From: Sphingomonas yabuuchiae
GTDB lineage: Bacteria; Pseudomonadota; Alphaproteobacteria; Sphingomonadales; Sphingomonadaceae
Assembly: GCF_001477495.1 (NCBI RefSeq)
Contig: NZ_LDTF01000009.1
Coordinates: forward strand, 62,001-126,000
DNA length: 64,000 nt
Direction of reading: 5' to 3'
The notes below the pieces were generated by a model that was not told the origin of the DNA, did not search any database, and saw only the letters and a program-made list of their open reading frames with translations. Made by a program: the position numbers and the translations under genes. Of this stretch, positions 1-8,381 are shown in pieces. Every line of letters starts with the position of its first letter. Position 1 is the stretch's first letter.

Positions 1-611
1 CGAAGGTGAACAACTCAGATCCGATCGGCGCAGCAGGGTCCCAAGATTTGGAAAAGCCTGCACCAGCGAGGAAAGTGAAATTTGTGAGGGCAGTAGGCTT
101 GGTCGAGCCCCGCGGATATCTAAAAAGTTCGACGAGCCGCCTGAACTCCAGAACCGGCTCCGATGCTCTCTCTGAACCCTTACGAGCGCCCTTCTGTCTT
201 AGAGTTGCGTCCGTCCCCGCGATGGAGGGCTTGCTCTTTGGATTTCGGGCCATCTCAGGAGATTAGCTATTCGAGTGTCGCAGCGCAAAGATTGGCGGGC
301 AGGATAGCAAGGCCGCTGTGGTCGCCAGTCATACGCAAGCACGTACCGCTGTAGCCAGCCGCTTGCCCCAGAGCCTCCATCCGCGCCGGCCCGTTGCCAC
401 TGCGATGACCGGACGGTGAGATAAACGCCTAATCGGAGGCGATAAAGACGATCCGCCGCCGATGTCGCCGTCGGGCTGAGCGAACCGCTTTGACGCATCG
501 CCTCGCGGCCAAGATCGCGACCGTCCGCCTACAACGGGATAGCAGCGTCGCGGCGGAGACGGTGCTGCTGAAGTGGCGCGCTGATTGGAGGCGCCGCGTT
601 GATGCTGATAA
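1..611. other. Non-coding or degenerate stretch at the left edge
   Basis: No open frame here has a recognisable protein, a convincing ribosome binding site or family-like composition. The frames that are open (for example 6-266 plus and 199-498 minus) read as arginine- and serine-rich shadow sequence. It lies downstream of the HEPN gene and inside the island, so it may hold decayed mobile DNA, but I recognise no insertion sequence end, tRNA copy or inverted repeat. Confidence 0.4.
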
Positions 612-2033
612 TTAAGGTAGGGCTGGTTTGGCCGTCATCGGTGAGGCTTCGCCCGATAGGACGTGCGCGACCATCGCGGCACGCAAGCTGTCGCCGTTGG
701 TCATCATGGGGTCGAGCGCGAGCGCCAGCAATTCGCGGAAAGTTTGCGCATGTTGTTGGAGCTCGGCGTTGATGCTGTCATCGCGCCTGAAGGCATAACC
801 GTGAACGATCTGCGAGCGCAGATTATAGGATTTCTTGAGCGCATCGAAAGCCGCGACCCTTTCAGCAGCGGGGGACAGCGCGGACAAAGCGAGCGCAAGT
901 TGAACGGTGGTTTCGTTCTTGAAAGACAGCAGCCGCTCTATCGCCATCCAGAGCTGGGCGAGTTGCAGCACGGCGACCCCGGGTCGGCGACTGTCCTCCA
1001 CCGTATCGATGGCAAGCAGCCGGTAATCCTCCTTGCCGGCGACGAACTTGCTCTCCGTCGATCGGGCGATGAGCGTGATGAGAGTCCGTAGGACGGGGTT
1101 GTCAGCCCAGGCGACATTCTGCCAGACGCCGGCGCCGGTTTGATAAGGGCGGCCCCATTGTTCTGAACGCGCGTGGGACGAATAACGATCATCCTCTATA
1201 TTCATTTGTAGGGTGATCTGGCCCGACACGCCGGAGGTAAGCGCGACCGCGGCGAGCAGGCGGCTGACAAGCGCATCAGCGTAGGATTTGCTCATTATTG
1301 ACAGATCGGCCAGGAAAATGCCGCTGGCGTCCGGCGGCAGCGTGATCTGGAACGACGGAATCTTGGTGCCCGCGCTGCTGAACCGTTCGACGTTCGCTGC
1401 CTGCCGCGCGTGATGGGTGGCGATTAGCTGTAGACAGTCGGTCGCGAGGAATTCCCGCATCGTTAGGAAGCGGAGTCCCGGAACGATCTCGGGGTCGGGC
1501 AGACCCACAATCGAAAAGATGCGGCAAAAATATAGTTCCTTGCCCTTAACACTTTCGATTTGGGATGGTGTCACAGGTTGCGGGATGCCCGTGTCCAAGA
1601 GGAACGCGAACGCACCCAGATCCGTCTTGGAAACGCTGATCGTCTCGCGTGCCGTGGGATTTGGCGGTGGGCCACCGACCCCTGGCTGATCATAGAGCGT
1701 GAGCGTCATCTCGGTCAGGCGGTCGCCGTTCACGACATCGCCCAGCCGGATTTCGCCGCGCGCGGGGCCGCCGGGCGTCATGCGCTCGATCTTGACAAAA
1801 TATTCCCATCTATATTCGGGAAACGCAGTCCAAATCTCGGCCGCCCCGACCGCGGATCGCTTTGTATAGGTCGTGAGGCTTTCGCGGATATCCGCAGCGC
1901 CGTGATCGATCGCAGCAAGGCACAGAGTCTCGCGAACCCGGGCGCAGCTTGCGTAGCCGAGCGAGTCGGCAAACTCCGCGGGCCAGAGATCCGGCGAGCC
2001 GGACTCGATTTCTAGCATCGCGATCACGGGCAT
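612..2033 (-). CDS. Apea-like HEPN domain protein
   Basis: A 473-residue soluble protein. The C-terminal third (about residues 360-440) is helical and contains NLRSQIVHG, giving an R406-x4-H411 motif of the kind that forms the RNase active site of HEPN domains. The helix before it (LAQLWMAIERLLSF) resembles Apea-like HEPN proteins, which occur as stand-alone antiviral proteins and as toxin components. The N-terminal 350 residues are mixed alpha/beta and I do not recognise them; in ApeA-type proteins this part is thought to sense the trigger. It is the last of three minus-strand genes (RES, HNH, HEPN), 86 bases beyond the HNH-like frame, so co-transcription is possible but the spacing is loose. 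RNase activity is inferred from the motif only. Confidence 0.62.
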   Translation of the reverse strand: MPVIAMLEIESGSPDLWPAEFADSLGYASCARVRETLCLAAIDHGAADIRESLTTYTKRSAVGAAEIWTAFPEYRWEYFVKIERMTPGGPARGEIRLGDVVNGDRLTEMTLTLYDQPGVGGPPPNPTARETISVSKTDLGAFAFLLDTGIPQPVTPSQIESVKGKELYFCRIFSIVGLPDPEIVPGLRFLTMREFLATDCLQLIATHHARQAANVERFSSAGTKIPSFQITLPPDASGIFLADLSIMSKSYADALVSRLLAAVALTSGVSGQITLQMNIEDDRYSSHARSEQWGRPYQTGAGVWQNVAWADNPVLRTLITLIARSTESKFVAGKEDYRLLAIDTVEDSRRPGVAVLQLAQLWMAIERLLSFKNETTVQLALALSALSPAAERVAAFDALKKSYNLRSQIVHGYAFRRDDSINAELQQHAQTFRELLALALDPMMTNGDSLRAAMVAHVLSGEASPMTAKPALP

Positions 2034-2119
2034 GGGAGTGTCTGTCGCGTCATCATGCGCCTACACTAGCAGATGCTTGGCGCTGCGGCGTGTAAGTTGT
2101 CTCCCGATACCTGCCGGCC

Positions 2120-2770
2120 TCAAAACGGCCAGTCTTGCTCGTTCAATGAGCCAAGGTGGACGCAAGTACGAATGTCGGCTCGTGTCGGAAGCTGACATCT
2201 GGCGAAACGGGCGGAATGACGGATAAGTCCCACGACGCGGCGTTCCGCATCCGGCAGCAGGCGACCAAAATGCGTCTTTCCCCGAAGGGGCCTTGAACGG
2301 CAGCTTCCGGCCCGAATGCCGCTCGTTTCTGCGACTCTGTCGCTCCGGTCAGGCAAGCGACCGATATTGGCCGGTCGGCGACGTGCGGCGTTTGGGCAAA
2401 CGATAGTTGAAAACTGTCGCCGCTGAGCGCTGCGGGCGGGCGGCCGACTGCGGTCGTGATAAGGCAAAGCTTCCGGAGCATTGTTGACGATGCCGCGAAT
2501 CGGTTTGCCATACTCCTCGGCATCGAGCTGGTCATATGTCTGGTCGATGCTGCGGATGTAGAAGGCGGTCACCTGCTCGCTCAGCGCCATGGCGCGGTTG
2601 CATTCGGCGCAGGCCGGAAACTCGAAATCGTCTGGACAATGCTTGCCACGAAACACGATCCGCGCCGGGGCATGATCACGCTCGACCGCGGGCCGTCGCC
2701 CCCCACAAAAGCAGCAGAGTGGATGCGCGAGCAGAAATTCGGCCTTCGTTGGCCTGCGGCCACACGGCAT
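2120..2770 (-). CDS. HNH-like nuclease, C-terminal part probably not original
   Basis: The frame encodes 216 residues. The first about 95 look like a small HNH/zinc-knuckle nuclease: a CCFCGG knuckle near residue 19, then VERDHAPAR with the central His, then PACAECNRAM as the second cysteine pair and Asn. After roughly NNAPEALP the composition turns arginine- and serine-rich and no longer looks like folded protein. The DNA there resembles the recurrent intergenic sequence seen in sphingomonad genomes. I infer that the 3' end is truncated or fused to non-coding DNA. The start lies 13 bases after the stop of the RES gene on the same strand, which suggests a RES-HNH operon. No strong Shine-Dalgarno sequence is visible. 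Alternative: an intact but atypical HNH protein. Confidence 0.5.
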   Translation of the reverse strand: MPCGRRPTKAEFLLAHPLCCFCGGRRPAVERDHAPARIVFRGKHCPDDFEFPACAECNRAMALSEQVTAFYIRSIDQTYDQLDAEEYGKPIRGIVNNAPEALPYHDRSRPPARSAQRRQFSTIVCPNAARRRPANIGRLPDRSDRVAETSGIRAGSCRSRPLRGKTHFGRLLPDAERRVVGLIRHSARFARCQLPTRADIRTCVHLGSLNEQDWPF

Positions 2771-2783
2771 GGATGAGGCCCGC

Positions 2784-3974
2784 CTATTGGTAAGAGACAG
2801 ACGCTAGACGCAGCAGCGATGCCTCGTCCTCCGGGGCGTCGACGTCGATGCATTGCTCGTTTTCGCAAAAGAGAACGAAAGCATTGGCCCCGGCATGCTT
2901 GGCGCTCCGGTAGATGATGCCATCGAGACTACGACCATCCGCCGATCGGAAGAGCCGGCGAAAATACTCGGTGACGATCTGGGTGGGGACATATTCGATG
3001 TGCTCGCGGCCATCTCGCGCGATCGGTTGTGAGATGTCGGCGGCGAAGGCGTGAAGGAACCGTAGAGAATGAATTAGCGGCTGCCGATCAAGATCAAAGA
3101 CGCTCGGCACTGGCGGCAGCTCGGCCAAGTCGAGCAATGTGAGGTCACGCAGGGATCGGAAGGTTCCTACCGACAGTGCCTTCCCAGCATGCGTGGCCGG
3201 ATCGAAGGTTTCAGCATGCGCCGTGTCTAGGTCGAACGCGCCGTAAAACATCGGAATACCAGCAGGGCTCATCCGGTTCGACTGACGTGCATGTTCAGGC
3301 TTTGGCGTTCCAATCGCCGACGCTGTCGTCTGCGGCTGATCGTCCACGCGAATGCGGATCAGGTCAGTGTTCCTGCCTATCGTTTTGATCAGCCCCTCAT
3401 CGGCGAGTTTCGTCCTGATCATGTCGGAAACAGTTGCCAACACTTCGGCTGGCGTCAGTTCGTCATAACCATCGCCCGGCGCCTGGAGAAAGAAATAGCG
3501 TGTATGGTTCTTGGTGAAGGTTTTGAAACTGTCCCAGCCCCAACTGAGTCGCTGACTGTCGGTACCGCGATAAAATTCGCGTTCAACCCAGGCTTCGCAG
3601 TCGATCATGTCGTCGAGCGCCGCGATCATATCGTCATTCTCAGAAAATCCGGCATCGTAGAGCACATCGGCAGTCGTCGAGAGCGACGCCTGCCAACCGC
3701 CCTCACGCGTGATATACGTGATCCCTTCTTGGGTCGGCTCATTCCAATCGAAGCCGAGCCCGCCGAGGACGACGCCGGTAAAGTCCTCGAAGGGAGCGGC
3801 AATGGGCTGGTCGGACACGGCCTCACAAAAGCTGCAGGCATTCGCCTCAGCATGCCCAGCGATCCACTCAGCGAGAAAAGGATCCGTGACGCAGGCGGCG
3901 CACACATAGTCGTCGGACTCGCTGTAACCGCGCTCTTGCATCTCCATCATCCAGGCTTTGACGATGCCCATCAC
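2784..3974 (-). CDS. RES domain protein with cysteine-rich HEPN/RES N-terminal domain
   Basis: A 396-residue protein. The N-terminus carries two CxxC pairs, C25/C28 (CAAC) and C47/C50 (CSFC), typical of the HEPN/RES N-terminal domain 1 that precedes RES in longer family members; zinc binding is likely. The RES domain fills about residues 205-390. It has the early Arg in LIRIRVDD, the hallmark segment NRMSPAGIPMFYGAFD and the conserved Glu in DTAHAET. RES domains are known as NAD-degrading toxins (MbcT and Res types). Here there is no adjacent Xre-like antitoxin of the usual RES/Xre pair, so this is a defence-type RES protein rather than a classical toxin-antitoxin module. It is divergent from the ABC-3C operon, sharing a 136-base intergenic region, and its stop is 13 bases before the HNH gene. 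Confidence 0.8.
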   Translation of the reverse strand: MMGIVKAWMMEMQERGYSESDDYVCAACVTDPFLAEWIAGHAEANACSFCEAVSDQPIAAPFEDFTGVVLGGLGFDWNEPTQEGITYITREGGWQASLSTTADVLYDAGFSENDDMIAALDDMIDCEAWVEREFYRGTDSQRLSWGWDSFKTFTKNHTRYFFLQAPGDGYDELTPAEVLATVSDMIRTKLADEGLIKTIGRNTDLIRIRVDDQPQTTASAIGTPKPEHARQSNRMSPAGIPMFYGAFDLDTAHAETFDPATHAGKALSVGTFRSLRDLTLLDLAELPPVPSVFDLDRQPLIHSLRFLHAFAADISQPIARDGREHIEYVPTQIVTEYFRRLFRSADGRSLDGIIYRSAKHAGANAFVLFCENEQCIDVDAPEDEASLLRLASVSYQ

Positions 3975-4110
3975 GTCTCCCCGCTGTGCGTCTGACAGCT
4001 AGATAGGTGAGCAACGGACCGAAGTCATCGCCAAGTTGAGCTTCGAACTCAGGATGGTTACTTGCCTTAGATAGCCTAATCTCAGTAGCTATGTGCCAGG
4101 GGGGGGGCTT

Positions 4111-5313
4111 GTGGCAGATCATTCAGCAGCCGATTCGGCGAGCGGTTATCTTTTTCAGTGCCGGTACGCGCTTCTCGCAGCCTTGAAGCGTCAGGACGTG
4201 ACGCCCGGGCTCGAGGTCTCGATCGAGTGTTTCGACGACATCGCCTTTTCCAACAACGGCTCGCCGCAAGAGCTTCTGCAGTCGAAGCACAGTCTCAAGC
4301 CCAAGCCTATGAGCGACCGGGCGGTTCAGTTCTGGAACACGATAGGTATCTGGACCAAGCGGGTGAGGGATCATCCGGCCGAGCTTGGAAAGATTAAGCT
4401 CACCTTCGTGACGACCTCGACGCTTGGCGCGGATACGGCGGTCTCGCTGCTCCGGCCGGGCCCCAGGGGCCGGGACGTTACGAAGGCCGCTGAGAAGCTC
4501 GCGATTTCGGCCGCGGAATCAAAAAGCAAAAAGGTCGCCTGGGCAACCAAGGTGTTCCTCGAGCAGACACCCGAAATGCGCGAGCAGATTATCGGGATGG
4601 TCGAGATGCTCGACGCCTCGCCGACGATCGTGGACGTGAAAGATGAGCTGGCGGCGGCGCTCAAGCGTGCGTGTCGGCTCGAATATATGACGGCATTTCG
4701 CGAAAGGCTCGAGGGATGGTGGTTCGCGATCGTGATCGACGCCCTAGCGACCTCGGGTGGAAAGCTTATTCCGGTGTCGCTGATCGACTCCAAGATCGAT
4801 GATCTGCGCGACGAGTTCGGACCGGACCAGCTGCCGATCGACTACGGCACGGCAGATCCGTCGGGCGAAACAGTCGGGCTATTGGAGCAGCGCCCGTTCG
4901 TCGAGCAGCTCAAGCTCATCGGCCTTGGCCCGACTGGCCAGAAGATCGCGATCATCGACTATTTTCGGGCGCGCGAGCAACGCTCGCGCTGGACGCGGGA
5001 CGGTCTGCTCCGGCAGAACGAACTCACCGATTATGGGCGCCAGCTGACCGAGCACTGGCAGCGGCGCAGAGGTGTCGCCGAGGGCCGCCTTCGCGAGAAC
5101 ATGTCGGAGGCCGAGCTGGCCGATATCGGCATGGACGTTTTCTCGACGACCACCGGCAATGCCATTCCGCTTCGCGAAGTGATCGAGGCGTATGTCTCGC
5201 AGGGATCGTATCACATGCTGTCAGACGATCATATTATCGGGTGGCACCCGCATTATGTCGAGCGCCTGAGCCCAGCTGCGCCAGGGGGTGACGATGAGCC
5301 CGGCATGGAATGA
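4111..5313 (+). CDS. ABC-three-component system effector, Cap4-like nuclease type
   Basis: About 400 residues, first gene of a three-gene operon. The N-terminus reads SGYLFQCRYALLAAL followed by E39, D42/D43 (IECFDDIAF) and LLQSKH with Q57 and K59. This matches the Cap4-type PD-(D/E)xK nuclease layout. Residues about 258-330 (RPFVEQLKLIGL, AREQRSRWTRDGLL, LTEHWQRR) match the C-terminal domain shared by ABC-3C effectors. I chose GTG 4111 because a run of eight or more G lies just upstream as ribosome binding site; GTG 4093 is an in-frame alternative. Such effectors are thought to be held by the ATPase and middle component and released on invasion. DNA cleavage is inferred from the motif and not shown by the sequence. 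Confidence 0.78.
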   Translation: MADHSAADSASGYLFQCRYALLAALKRQDVTPGLEVSIECFDDIAFSNNGSPQELLQSKHSLKPKPMSDRAVQFWNTIGIWTKRVRDHPAELGKIKLTFVTTSTLGADTAVSLLRPGPRGRDVTKAAEKLAISAAESKSKKVAWATKVFLEQTPEMREQIIGMVEMLDASPTIVDVKDELAAALKRACRLEYMTAFRERLEGWWFAIVIDALATSGGKLIPVSLIDSKIDDLRDEFGPDQLPIDYGTADPSGETVGLLEQRPFVEQLKLIGLGPTGQKIAIIDYFRAREQRSRWTRDGLLRQNELTDYGRQLTEHWQRRRGVAEGRLRENMSEAELADIGMDVFSTTTGNAIPLREVIEAYVSQGSYHMLSDDHIIGWHPHYVERLSPAAPGGDDEPGME

Positions 5314-5794
5314 TCGGTCCATCGAGGACCAGACCCTTTTCAATCCGGTCTTCTGCGCTCTGCTCCTGCGCGCTGCGACCCGGGGCTATCAGGAGGGTGA
5401 TACGAGCCGTGCGCTTCCGCTCGCCCATGCTTTTCTCGTCCTACCGATCGTCCTCAATGCGCGAGTACGCCGCGCGCTGCCCACGCTTAAGACGCGAATG
5501 ACGAGCTGGGTGACAACGCATCCAGAGTTCAACGCAGAGTTCGCCAAACTCTGCCGGGAACTGGTCGATACGACCCGCGAGGCGATCCAGCTCGGTTGTG
5601 CGCAGGACTGGCTGACCATTGCTGGGGACGGTCTCAGACCGGGGGCGTACCGCTTCAAACCTGATCCGCCGCGGCTCGATACCGACACGATGGAAATAAA
5701 GGACTGCTACGAGGCGGCCCGCTTCGTGGGGCGATGGATCCCCAAGGATGATCGTCAGTCCACCATCTTATCTATGCTTGGAGTCGCCCCGTGA
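5294..5794 (+). CDS. ABC-three-component system middle component
   Basis: A 166-residue, mostly helical protein matching the small middle component of ABC-3C systems: it opens with SIEDQTLFNPVFCALLL and continues with LPLAHAFLVLPIVL. In these systems the middle component links the DUF3732-type ATPase with the effector. The start ATG 5294 follows an AGGGGG ribosome binding site; GTG 5288 is possible. It overlaps the effector gene by 20 bases and the ATPase gene by 4 (GTGA), so the three proteins are very probably translated together. No catalytic motif is visible, as expected for an adaptor. Confidence 0.8.
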   Translation: MSPAWNDRSIEDQTLFNPVFCALLLRAATRGYQEGDTSRALPLAHAFLVLPIVLNARVRRALPTLKTRMTSWVTTHPEFNAEFAKLCRELVDTTREAIQLGCAQDWLTIAGDGLRPGAYRFKPDPPRLDTDTMEIKDCYEAARFVGRWIPKDDRQSTILSMLGVAP

Positions 5795-7719
5795 GCCTCA
5801 GGATTTTGGAAATCGGCGTCTATGGGCACAATGGCGAAATGAACTCGGTCAAGCTCAACGTTTCGGGCTTGAGCATCATTACCGGGGCGTCGAAAACTGG
5901 CAAGTCGTCCCTGATCGACATTATCGAATATTGCTTCGGTCGAGAGCAGTGCCACGTCTCGGACGGCGTGATCCGCCAGCATGTCGCATGGTATGGCATC
6001 CTGCTCGACCGGGATGACAGTCGGATTTTTCTCGCGCGGCGCAACCCCAGACCGCCAAAAACACGCAATCCGGACGTCTATTACGCCGTCGGCGCGGACG
6101 TGGCGATGCCCGAACGCGCCGACTGGACCCCCAATATCGGCGTTTCGGACATCGAAGCAATCCTCACATCGTCGGTCGGCATCTCCGAAAATGTGACGAC
6201 AGTCCCCGAGGGCCAAACACGCAACCCGATCGCGGCTAACATTCGCCATGCCCTGATGTTCTGCATCCAGGACCAAGATGAGATCGACAGCCGCAAGATC
6301 CTGTTCCATCGCCAGAGCGAGCCGTTCCTACCGCAGACGATCAAGGATGTGCTGCCTTATTTTCTTGGCGCGATCGACGAGGACGTGTTGCGGCTTAAGG
6401 TCCAGCTTGATCTCGAACGTAAGGAACTGAGGAAATTACTTAAGCTGGCCGGCGAGCGCGAGCAGCTTGCCAGCCTGTCGGCGGCACGCACCGAAGACAT
6501 GTTTCGCGAGGCGCAGTCGGTCGGTCTGCTTCCTCCCGGCCCGCCGCCCGCACAGGACCTCGCGCTCGGCGGCCTTCGCGCTATCAATCCGGTTATTCAG
6601 GAAGTGCCGGTGCCGCCCGATTCGACGGAGCCGATCGCTGTCCTTCGCCGTGAGCGCACCGGGCTGCGGCGCGAGCTCGCCGTGCTGAAGGAGCGCCTGC
6701 GCCAGATCCGGCAGGTCGAGGATGTCGCCGGTGGCTTCGCGCAGGAAGCCGAAGAGCAAAGAGCAAGGCTGGCAAGCCTTGGTTTGGTCACGAAGGGCGA
6801 TGTCGAGGCCTGCGCCCTGTGTGGTTCGACCGACGTCCATGTTCCTTCGGCGGCGGAGATGCACAGGACTCTGAGCGGGATCGAAGAGCAACTGAGCCAA
6901 GTTCGGCGCGAAGTGCCACGCCTGCAGGAAGTGCAGGGGGATCTCGTCGAGCAGCAGAAGAGGATCGAGGACGCGCTTAAGCGCAATCAGGATCAGATCG
7001 ATACGCTCGCCAAACAGGATGACGCCTTCAGATCAGAGCGCGACAGCCAGCTGAGGCTTGCCCGGACGATGGGGCGCATCGCCTATTTCTTGGAAACGCT
7101 GCCCCCGCCGCCCGCGGCGGCCGCATCGACCGAGGAGCTCGACGCTGCCCGCAAGCGGGTCGAGGCGCTGGAGAAGCTGGTCGACCCTGAGAGCACAGAA
7201 CAGCGACTGACCTCGATCCTCAATCTAATCGGCGACTTTATGACGCGCGACTCAGAGAAACTGGACCTCGAGCACAGCGGAAGCCGCTTGAGGCTTGACA
7301 TCAAGCAGCTCGCCGTCGTTGCGGACACGCTCGATGGACCGGTTCCGTTGTTCCGCATGGGAAGCGGTGAGAACTGGGTGGGCTATCATGTGCTCGCCCA
7401 TCTCGCGCTCCATCGCTGGTTTCGGCAGAAGGATCGCCCGGTTCCCGGGTTCATCTTCTTCGACCAGCCCTCGCAGGCCCATTACCCAGCCGAGCAGGAT
7501 CGCGACGGCGATGTCTCCGGATTGCCGGACGCCGACCGTGAAGCGGTGTTTAAGCTCTTCAAGCTGATGTTCGACGTGACGGTCGAATTGGCGCCGAGCC
7601 TCCAAGTGATCGTGACCGACCACGCGGATCTCCGGGACAGCTGGTTCGCCGATGCCGTGGTCGCGCGGTGGCGTGGACAAGGGCTCATCCCGCAGCGCTG
7701 GATCGACGCGCGTGGCTGA
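5791..7719 (+). CDS. ABC-3C DUF3732-type SMC/Rad50-like ATPase
   Basis: A 642-residue ATPase. The Walker A motif is GASKTGKSS at residues 32-40, inside a DUF3732-type N-terminus (LSIITGASKTGKSSLIDI). A coiled-coil region spans roughly residues 200-430, broken by C341-A-L-C344, which resembles a Rad50 zinc hook. The Walker B region FIFFDQPSQ has D558 and the DQPSQ signature typical of this family. It starts at GTG 5791, overlapping the middle component stop. Members of this family form the ATPase core of ABC-3C conflict systems, which are predicted to sense invading nucleic acid and license the effector. The gene is full length with all nucleotide-binding motifs present, so the system looks intact. 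Confidence 0.85.
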   Translation: MSLRILEIGVYGHNGEMNSVKLNVSGLSIITGASKTGKSSLIDIIEYCFGREQCHVSDGVIRQHVAWYGILLDRDDSRIFLARRNPRPPKTRNPDVYYAVGADVAMPERADWTPNIGVSDIEAILTSSVGISENVTTVPEGQTRNPIAANIRHALMFCIQDQDEIDSRKILFHRQSEPFLPQTIKDVLPYFLGAIDEDVLRLKVQLDLERKELRKLLKLAGEREQLASLSAARTEDMFREAQSVGLLPPGPPPAQDLALGGLRAINPVIQEVPVPPDSTEPIAVLRRERTGLRRELAVLKERLRQIRQVEDVAGGFAQEAEEQRARLASLGLVTKGDVEACALCGSTDVHVPSAAEMHRTLSGIEEQLSQVRREVPRLQEVQGDLVEQQKRIEDALKRNQDQIDTLAKQDDAFRSERDSQLRLARTMGRIAYFLETLPPPPAAAASTEELDAARKRVEALEKLVDPESTEQRLTSILNLIGDFMTRDSEKLDLEHSGSRLRLDIKQLAVVADTLDGPVPLFRMGSGENWVGYHVLAHLALHRWFRQKDRPVPGFIFFDQPSQAHYPAEQDRDGDVSGLPDADREAVFKLFKLMFDVTVELAPSLQVIVTDHADLRDSWFADAVVARWRGQGLIPQRWIDARG

Positions 7720-8157
7720 GGTCAGGCGGGGAACGGCTTGGCGGCGTCAATCTCCTGCATCATCCGATATTGCTCGCCAGCCGCTTCGACTCCAGGCGGC
7801 CGAAGCCGGAAGCCCGGACCTTCCGCGGCCCATGTCTGTCTTTCTGCGATGACGGTTAGACAACCGCCGGACGTCGGCTCCTGACAAGAGCTGCCGTTCC
7901 ACGTGTCGCTTGGGAACGGCAGAAATGTTCCAAATCTCGTCGTTTAGCATCGGGAGCGGCGTGGGCTTCCGAACCCGATTCAAAACATGAACGAACGTCC
8001 GCATCTGGGGCGCTGCTGAGCCAGCGCCAATGTCCGCATTTGGGTCTTTTTGTGAGGGCGCCGTCCACGTTCATTGATGATGATGCCACAAGCTTTTGAT
8101 CAATTTTGGGGTAGGTGGACCGCAAACATCTGAGAAGGATGGCACCGCTCGGTCACC
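7720..8157. other. Intergenic region with recurrent sphingomonad-type sequence
   Basis: No convincing gene. Between about 7738 and 7830 the minus strand reads a protein-like tail ending in EIDAAKPFPA and a stop, possibly the 3' remnant of a lost gene. From about 7880 to 8060 there are short inverted and direct words such as TGCCGTTCC with GGAACGGCA, and two GTCCGCAT words about 40 bases apart (near 7998 and 8034). These resemble low-complexity intergenic DNA common near mobile elements in this group. A promoter for the recombinase may lie here but I cannot place it. Confidence 0.35.
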
Positions 8158-8364
8158 ATGCCGCCGGTGCCACCTCCTCTTGCGAAAGACGCAACTGCTC
8201 GAACGGCTGGAGCCCCGTGTTCGCCTGAGGTCATCGTCGACGTCCCCCCTGTGATCGGGCTTCTGCCCGGTGAGGTCGATCTGATCGTCAGCATGCTCGG
8301 CGAGGCCCTGACCGAGCTGTTCAGCATAGAAGATAAGAATACTGCCGGGCGGCATGGGCATTAA
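8158..8364 (+). CDS. Small unknown protein upstream of recombinase
   Basis: A 68-residue frame ending 17 bases before the recombinase start. The sequence is proline-rich at the start and then has an ordinary hydrophobic/acidic pattern (EVIVDVPPVIGLLP, SMLGEALTELFS), unlike the arginine-rich shadow frames. Small genes directly before zinc-ribbon serine recombinases are common in island ends, and it could be translationally coupled to the recombinase or be a directionality factor. I recognise no family and no good ribosome binding site, so the start is uncertain. Confidence 0.45.
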   Translation: MPPVPPPLAKDATARTAGAPCSPEVIVDVPPVIGLLPGEVDLIVSMLGEALTELFSIEDKNTAGRHGH

Positions 8365-8381
8365 TTTCAGGATGAAAAAGC

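Noticed and set aside
8071..8361. A 96-codon minus-strand frame before the recombinase
   Set aside because: Basic, low-complexity composition and no ribosome binding site; the plus-strand 68-codon frame is more protein-like.
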